A stretch of 11,418 nt of DNA from Hyphomicrobiales bacterium (GTDB lineage Bacteria > Pseudomonadota > Alphaproteobacteria > Rhizobiales > Devosiaceae): assembly GCA_026989045.1 (NCBI GenBank), contig JALSJY010000208.1, positions 1 through 11,418 on the forward strand, in the 5' to 3' direction. The position numbers were made by a program, and so were the translations under genes. This document shows positions 7,709 to 11,418 of the stretch, piece by piece (position 1 is the stretch's first letter; every line of letters starts with the position of its first letter). The notes under the pieces were generated by a model. That model worked only from the letters and a program-made list of their open reading frames with translations. It was not told where the DNA came from and searched no databases.

Positions 7709-8424
7709 TAAGCAGCGCTCCATAAAATTGGCGCAGCCTCATGCATCACCAACACACCCACAGTTATTGCCAGCACACCAGTTCCCATCTGCACAGCTTT
7801 TAGCAATTTTGAGGCGGTTTTTTCTGCTAATCTAAGCGGCCAGCTTGCAGCATAGGTAAGCGCTGCCATGCCTAAAATTGATCCAATGCCAAATATTAAA
7901 ATATATAGTAGAGCAGTCTTTGCACTTTGTGTCGCCGCCGCCGCCAATGCCACTAGACCAGCAGAGCCTGCCGCTCCATGCGCCAAGCCAATTAAATAGG
8001 CACGCCAAGAGAAAACTTTATGCTCGTGGTGATGCGGGTTTTTTTCATGTGGCACAATGTCATCTTTATGACTATGGGCATGAAAATGCCGCTTTCCATC
8101 ACCGTGATCATGCGCGTGCAAATGCACCCGTGATTTTAACAACCTATAAAATACATGCGCTCCTAACCCTATCAGCATGATACCAATAGCAAATTCCATA
8201 CCAGCAGCAAAGCGATCAGTTAATATAACACCAAATAAAATCACTGGTAGCGAAATCACAAACAGGGTGGTGGTATGCCCAACACCCCAACTTGCACCAA
8301 GAAACGCCAACCGCTTGGGCGTAGCCTTGCCGCTTGAGGCTAGCGTGCCAATCGCCGCCAAATGATCTGTTTCAAATGCGTGGCTCATGCCCACTAAGAA
8401 CCCTAAAAGTAAAAAACTTTCCAT
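7708..8424 (-). CDS. NicO/UreH-type nickel (or cobalt) permease with a histidine-rich loop
   Basis: This is an integral membrane protein, probably supplying Ni2+ for hydrogenase assembly. Hydrophobic segments lie at roughly 3-18, 40-67, 73-95, 141-164, 168-192 and 210-232. The first contains HAFETDHLAAIG (15-26), a variant of the HX4DH metal motif of the NiCoT/NicO superfamily. The fourth contains LAHGAAGSAGL (147-157), typical of the short UreH-like branch. Between segments 3 and 4 is a loop (100-136) very rich in His, Asp and Glu (HAHDH, HAHSH, HHHEH), a likely metal-binding loop. At 238 residues it is shorter than HoxN-type permeases (about 350). Placement between hypE and hoxX supports nickel over cobalt, but selectivity cannot be read from the sequence. 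The ATG at 8424 has AAGGA 8 nt upstream, inside a tandem duplication. Confidence 0.87.
   Translation of the reverse strand: MESFLLLGFLVGMSHAFETDHLAAIGTLASSGKATPKRLAFLGASWGVGHTTTLFVISLPVILFGVILTDRFAAGMEFAIGIMLIGLGAHVFYRLLKSRVHLHAHDHGDGKRHFHAHSHKDDIVPHEKNPHHHEHKVFSWRAYLIGLAHGAAGSAGLVALAAAATQSAKTALLYILIFGIGSILGMAALTYAASWPLRLAEKTASKLLKAVQMGTGVLAITVGVLVMHEAAPILWSAA
7718..7721 (-). promoter_or_regulatory. Shine-Dalgarno deciding the hoxX start (GGAG)
   Basis: GGAG ends 9 nt before the ATG at 7708 and lies within the first codons of the longer alternative reading from 7723. It is good evidence that the shorter form, starting MRILLLIHG, is the one translated. Confidence 0.7.
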
Positions 8425-8459
8425 TTAACAAATCCTTACTTTCCATTTAACAAATTCTT
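8416..8459. repeat. 22-bp perfect tandem duplication spanning the hypE 3' end and nicO 5' end
   Basis: Two head-to-tail copies of a 22-bp unit, 8416-8437 and 8438-8459, are identical except at 8434 (C) versus 8456 (T). The upstream copy (on the minus strand) holds the last hypE codons Arg-Ile-Cys, the stop TAA and an ATG right after it. The other copy holds the nicO ribosome-binding site and its true ATG GAA AGT. The one mismatch makes AAGGA in the nicO copy and AAGAA in the hypE copy. The 22-bp insertion accounts for the only gap over 10 nt in the operon. Confidence 0.93.
8433..8437 (-). promoter_or_regulatory. Shine-Dalgarno of nicO (AAGGA)
   Basis: AAGGA lies 8 nt before the nicO ATG at 8424, inside the nicO-side copy of the 22-bp duplication. 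The equivalent site in the hypE-side copy reads AAGAA and codes for part of the HypE terminal PRIC motif. Confidence 0.75.
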
Positions 8460-9496
8460 GGTAATTGTTCGCCAGCTAACCAATCAACAATTCTTGTGCC
8501 GCCAAAACCAGTTTCCATAGTGACAAATCCCATATCGTCCTTAACTACCTCACCGATGATTGCCGCATCACGACCCAACGAATGCGCACGCATAACTGAT
8601 AATAGTTTTTTAGCTTTATCTGGGGGGCAGATTGCCACCAATTTACCCTCATTTGCAACATAAAGAGGGTCAAGCCCTAAAAATTCGCATGCTGCATCAA
8701 CCTCACCACGAAGGGGGATATTTTCTTCAAATAATTTCATGCCCACCCTTGCCTGATATGCAATTTCATTAAGCGTTGCTGCCAAGCCGCCACGGGTTGG
8801 ATCACGTAAAGTGTGAATATTTGGCACTGCCGCCACCATATCAGCCACCAGCCCATGTAAAGCAGCGCTATCGCTTATAATTTGCGTTTCAAAAGACAGA
8901 TTTTCACGACTAGACATAATTGCCACCCCGTGATCACCAATATGCCCCGAAATCAAAATTACATCACCAGCCTGCGCATTACTACCAGAAATATCTAATC
9001 CCTCTGGCACTATTCCAATACCAGTTGTGGTGATAAAAACCCCATCGCCATTGCCTCGCTCAACCACTTTAGTATCACCTGTTACTATTGGCACTCCAGC
9101 TTCTTTTGCCGCTTTTGCCATGGAAATAACAATGCGTTCAAGATCAGCTAGCGCAAAGCCTTCTTCAAGGATAAATCCAGCTGAAAGATAAAGCGGTTTT
9201 GCACCTGACATTGCCACATCGTTAATTGTGCCATGCACGCTAAGTGAGCCAATATCGCCCCCTGGAAAGAATAAAGGTGAAACCACATGCCCATCAACAC
9301 TCATCACCATACGCCCCTTGGGTGCGTTAAACACCGCCTGATCATTACCTTGCGCTAGTAATTCATTGTCAAAATGCTTAACAAAAAGCTCTTCAATTAA
9401 TTGCGCCATGGCACGACCGCCCGATCCATGGGTCATATCAACCTTGCCAGTTCGCATGTTAATTTTTGTGGGAAAACGTTTTTCCATCTGGCTCAT
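8447..9496 (-). CDS. hypE: HypE, carbamoyl-phosphate-dependent maturation protein that makes the cyanide ligand
   Basis: HypE accepts a carbamoyl group from HypF on its C-terminal cysteine, dehydrates it with ATP to a thiocyanate, and passes CN to iron on HypC-HypD. The protein ends in PRIC (346-349), with the acceptor Cys349 as the last residue. PurM/AIR-synthase-type nucleotide-binding features are the loop MTHGSGGR (21-28), the GNDQAVF segment (50-56) and INDVAMSGAKP (91-101). DPTRGGLAATLNEIA and a Gly-rich C-terminal half follow. The length of 349 residues is typical. The ATG at 9496 overlaps the hypD stop (ATGA, 4 nt) and has GGAGG 7 nt upstream. This supports the longest start over Met4 or Met14, although the first dozen residues are extra relative to many homologues. 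Its last codons sit inside the 22-bp duplication. Confidence 0.97.
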   Translation of the reverse strand: MSQMEKRFPTKINMRTGKVDMTHGSGGRAMAQLIEELFVKHFDNELLAQGNDQAVFNAPKGRMVMSVDGHVVSPLFFPGGDIGSLSVHGTINDVAMSGAKPLYLSAGFILEEGFALADLERIVISMAKAAKEAGVPIVTGDTKVVERGNGDGVFITTTGIGIVPEGLDISGSNAQAGDVILISGHIGDHGVAIMSSRENLSFETQIISDSAALHGLVADMVAAVPNIHTLRDPTRGGLAATLNEIAYQARVGMKLFEENIPLRGEVDAACEFLGLDPLYVANEGKLVAICPPDKAKKLLSVMRAHSLGRDAAIIGEVVKDDMGFVTMETGFGGTRIVDWLAGEQLPRIC

Positions 9497-10647
9497 TGGG
9501 CAGCCTCCAGAGATTTATCCTTAGCCATATCTAGGCGAAAACGGCCATAAGACCAATAAGCAGCACATGACCCTTCAGAAGACACCATGCAAGAGCCCAT
9601 CGGATTATCTGGCGTGCATATTGTGCCAAATAGCTTGCAATCGGTTGGCTTTTTTACTCCACGTAAAATTGCAGGACATTCGCACCCTTTTACGTCCTTG
9701 CCAGTGCTTTTTGATACAACAAAGCGCCTCTCAGCATCAAATTCAGAAAATTCGCTCTTTATTTTTAAAGCGCTATAGGGAACGTCGCCCAAGCCACGCC
9801 ATTCAAAACTACGCCGCAATTCAAACACTTCAGACACAATAGCTTGCGCTTTTTCATTTCCATTAGGTGTTACAACTCTTGTATATTCATTTTCCACCTC
9901 AAAGCGCCCCTCGTTAATCTGACGGATTAACATAAGGGTAGATTGCATCACGTCTAAAGGCTCAAAACCTGCAATCACCACTGGCTTTTGGAACTCGTTT
10001 GCAAAATAATCATAAGGAGCTGAGCCAATGATTGATGAAACGTGCGAGGGGCCATAAAACCCATCAATATGCACTTCGCCTAACTCACGCACTTCGGGGG
10101 ATTGCAATATATGTTGAATAGCTGCAGGGGTAAGCACATGATTACAAAACACGCTAAAATTCTTTAGCTCTTTTGCTGCCGCAATCTTAATTGCCACCGC
10201 AGTTGGCGGGGTTGTTGTTTCAAAGCCAATAGCAAAAAACACCACTTCACGATTTGGGTTATCTTGAGCAATTTTTAGGACATCTTGCGTGGAGTAAACC
10301 ATGCGAATATCAGAGCCTGCTGCCTTTGCCTTAATCAGCGAATTCTTCTTGCTCGCTGGCACACGCATCATGTCACCATAAGTGCAAACAATAGCGCCCT
10401 GCTCTGCTAATTCTATAGCATTATCGATACGAGGTATTGGCAACACACAAACGGGGCAACCCGGACCATGCACAAAATGCACATTGTCTGGCATTAAATC
10501 TTGCACGCCATAGCGAAAAATAGCATGGGTGTGACCACCGCAAAATTCCATTAAATTATATTGGCGGCTCGCATCGGCCTCATTGGCAATTTCTTTAGCT
10601 AATTTCTTGGCTATGTCTTTATTGCGAAACTCATCGACATATTTCAT
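9493..10647 (-). CDS. hypD: HypD, iron-sulfur scaffold protein for Fe(CN)2CO assembly
   Basis: HypD, with HypC, holds the iron atom while CN and CO ligands are attached, and is the redox-active part of the HypCDE complex. The conserved motifs are present: CGGHTHAI with Cys36; GPGCPVC with Cys64 and Cys67; GFETTTPP (141-148); and the C-terminal Cys-rich [4Fe-4S] region with Cys322, Cys324, Cys337, Cys344, Cys353 and Cys361. The length of 384 residues is normal and nothing looks broken. The ATG follows the hypC stop directly (TAAATG) with AAGG 7 nt upstream. The 3' end overlaps hypE by 4 nt, which suggests roughly matched synthesis of partners HypC, HypD and HypE. Confidence 0.97.
   Translation of the reverse strand: MKYVDEFRNKDIAKKLAKEIANEADASRQYNLMEFCGGHTHAIFRYGVQDLMPDNVHFVHGPGCPVCVLPIPRIDNAIELAEQGAIVCTYGDMMRVPASKKNSLIKAKAAGSDIRMVYSTQDVLKIAQDNPNREVVFFAIGFETTTPPTAVAIKIAAAKELKNFSVFCNHVLTPAAIQHILQSPEVRELGEVHIDGFYGPSHVSSIIGSAPYDYFANEFQKPVVIAGFEPLDVMQSTLMLIRQINEGRFEVENEYTRVVTPNGNEKAQAIVSEVFELRRSFEWRGLGDVPYSALKIKSEFSEFDAERRFVVSKSTGKDVKGCECPAILRGVKKPTDCKLFGTICTPDNPMGSCMVSSEGSCAAYWSYGRFRLDMAKDKSLEAAQ
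9504..9508 (-). promoter_or_regulatory. Shine-Dalgarno of hypE (GGAGG)
   Basis: GGAGG lies 7 nt before the hypE ATG at 9496, within the last codons of hypD. It is the strongest ribosome-binding site in the window and fixes the longer HypE start. Confidence 0.75.
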
Positions 10648-10908
10648 TTAGCTGCCTTTCAAATCATTGGGAAATGGCAAACTATTAAGGTCTGGCGATG
10701 ACATTTCTGCCATAAGTGCCAGCGTTTTTTCTGCCTCTTCAGGGCTGATGGTGTTGAGCGCATATCCCACATGCACCAGCACATAATCCCCCACCTTAGC
10801 ATCTGCAACCAGCGCCAATGATATTTCCTTTTTCACCCCTTCAAGCGAGACAATCGCATTATCAGTTTCTCTCAATTCTACAATTTTTGCGGGCAATGCC
10901 AAACACAT
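10648..10908 (-). CDS. hypC: HypC/HupF-family chaperone for hydrogenase large subunit and Fe carrier
   Basis: HypC is a small chaperone that binds HypD and then the large-subunit precursor, delivering the Fe(CN)2CO unit. It begins with the family signature MCLALP, whose Cys2 is the essential ligand, and the OB-fold-like core follows (KVGDYVLVHVGYALNTISPEEA, given here in two overlapping parts: KVGDYVLVHVGY at about 38-49 and HVGYALNTISPEEA at about 46-59). The 86 residues are within the usual range, with a short acidic/polar tail. It is the only HypC-type gene in the window, so a HupF paralogue, if any, lies elsewhere. It starts 1 nt after the hypB stop with GGAG 8 nt upstream, and its stop abuts the hypD ATG. 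Confidence 0.96.
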   Translation of the reverse strand: MCLALPAKIVELRETDNAIVSLEGVKKEISLALVADAKVGDYVLVHVGYALNTISPEEAEKTLALMAEMSSPDLNSLPFPNDLKGS

Positions 10909-10909
10909 A

Positions 10910-11418
10910 TTATACGCTCCCTATTTTATTCATCATCTGGCTTGCCTTAATCCAATCATACCAATTAGAAAGCCCCTCACCCGATTTAGCTGAAACCTGT
11001 AATATCTTAATTTTCGGGTTCACACGAAGTGCATATTGAATGCATTTTTCAACATCAAAATCTAGATATGGCAGCAAGTCTGTTTTGGTCAATAACATTA
11101 AATCAGAGGCATGAAACATATCGGGATATTTTATTGGTTTGTCCTCACCCTCAGTAACAGATAGGATCACCACCTTGTGCGCTTCTCCTAAATCAAACGC
11201 TGCTGGACAGACTAAATTGCCAACATTTTCAATGAATAATATTCCATCTTTAATCTTTATATTTTCCAAAGCATGACCGACCATATGCCCATCAAGATGG
11301 CAGCCCTTGCCTGTATTGACCTGAATTGCTGGCACACCAGTTTCACGAATGCGCTCGGCATCATTACTGGTTTGCTGATCTCCTTCAATTACAGCAATAT
11401 TACTATCATTTTTCATAT
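10910..11418 (-). CDS. hypB: HypB, C-terminal part of the nickel-insertion GTPase (5' end outside window)
   Basis: HypB is a GTPase that, with HypA, inserts nickel into the large subunit after the iron centre is in place. Only the last ~168 residues are visible. The P-loop and any N-terminal metal-binding or His-rich region lie beyond 11418; the ATG at 11416 is an internal Met, because homologues run through this point. Visible motifs, counted from that Met, are IEGDQQTSNDAERI (10-23), the metal-binding GKGCHLDGHMV with Cys39/His40, IENVGNLVCP with Cys70 (Walker B region), the base-recognition segment LLTKTDLLPY (108-117) and SAKSGEG (142-148). The base-recognition motif is TKTD rather than NKxD. 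The stop lies 1 nt before hypC. Confidence 0.95.
   Translation of the reverse strand, partial: MKNDSNIAVIEGDQQTSNDAERIRETGVPAIQVNTGKGCHLDGHMVGHALENIKIKDGILFIENVGNLVCPAAFDLGEAHKVVILSVTEGEDKPIKYPDMFHASDLMLLTKTDLLPYLDFDVEKCIQYALRVNPKIKILQVSAKSGEGLSNWYDWIKASQMMNKIGSV

Larger units (their letters stand above)
1..11418 (-). other. Probable single operon hypB-C-D-E-nicO-hoxX-hupR-T-U-V-hypF
   Basis: All eleven genes are on the minus strand. Junctions in order are: +1 nt (hypB/C), 0 (hypC/D), 4-nt overlap (hypD/E), +22 (hypE/nicO), 1-nt overlap (nicO/hoxX), 4-nt overlap (hoxX/hupR), +8 (hupR/hupT), then 1-nt TGATG overlaps for hupT/U, hupU/V and hupV/hypF. No intergenic terminator or promoter can fit, though a promoter inside a coding region cannot be excluded. 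The transcription start lies beyond the right edge. Confidence 0.85.

Noticed and set aside
7709..7723. Longer hoxX start (MERCL before MRILL)
   Set aside because: The extra codons contain the GGAG that serves the ATG at 7708, and homologues begin at MR(I/V)LLL.
8005..8135. His-codon-rich repeats in nicO considered as a repeat array or CRISPR
   Set aside because: The repetition comes from coding His/Asp clusters; there is no fixed unit, spacer or palindrome.
8425..8446. The 22-nt hypE/nicO gap considered as a terminator or internal promoter
   Set aside because: It has no inverted repeat or T-run and is fully explained as one unit of a tandem duplication.

Overview
The window is a single, tightly packed minus-strand gene train from a [NiFe]-hydrogenase locus. 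Read in transcription order (right to left) it holds: hypB (3' part, 5' end outside the window), hypC, hypD, hypE, a NicO/UreH-type nickel permease, hoxX (hypX), hupR (hoxA), hupT (hoxJ), hupU (hoxB), hupV (hoxC) and the first 250 codons of hypF, which runs off the left edge. Junctions run from 4-nt overlaps to a largest gap of 22 nt. There is no room inside for a conventional terminator or promoter, and no stretch of even 50 bases lacks a gene.

The layout has three blocks. (1) Maturation, 11418-8447: HypB (Ni-insertion GTPase), HypC and HypD (Fe(CN)2CO scaffold), HypE (cyanide ligand synthesis). (2) Supply, 8424-6059: a His-rich-loop nickel permease and HoxX, the formyl-transferase/hydratase fusion that makes the CO ligand in aerobic hydrogenase producers. 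(3) H2 sensing, 6062-750: response regulator HupR, histidine kinase HupT and the cytoplasmic regulatory hydrogenase HupUV, followed by hypF, another maturase. In the well-studied systems (Rhodobacter capsulatus HupTUV/HupR, Ralstonia eutropha HoxBCJA), H2 binding to the sensor hydrogenase stops HupT/HoxJ from phosphorylating HupR/HoxA, and the unphosphorylated regulator switches on the energy-conserving hydrogenase. The structural uptake hydrogenase genes and hypA are not in the window and are expected just outside it.

The order hupT-hupU-hupV-hypF matches the one I recall for R. capsulatus. With hoxX and a cytoplasmic O2-insensitive sensor, this suggests an aerobic or facultative H2-oxidising proteobacterium, probably alpha- or betaproteobacterial, with a fairly AT-leaning genome. 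The exact taxon cannot be read from this sequence.

The families are all known. The details most worth following up are: the GAFTGA sigma-54 contact loop of HupR is replaced by GATPSA; the sensor carries the Ile62/Phe110 gas-channel pair, lacks a C-terminal peptide, and has a Cys in place of Pro at the medial FeS cluster; and a perfectly tandem 22-bp duplication at the hypE/nicO junction has its one mismatch in the Shine-Dalgarno core, apparently uncoupling the essential HypE C-terminus from the nicO ribosome-binding site.
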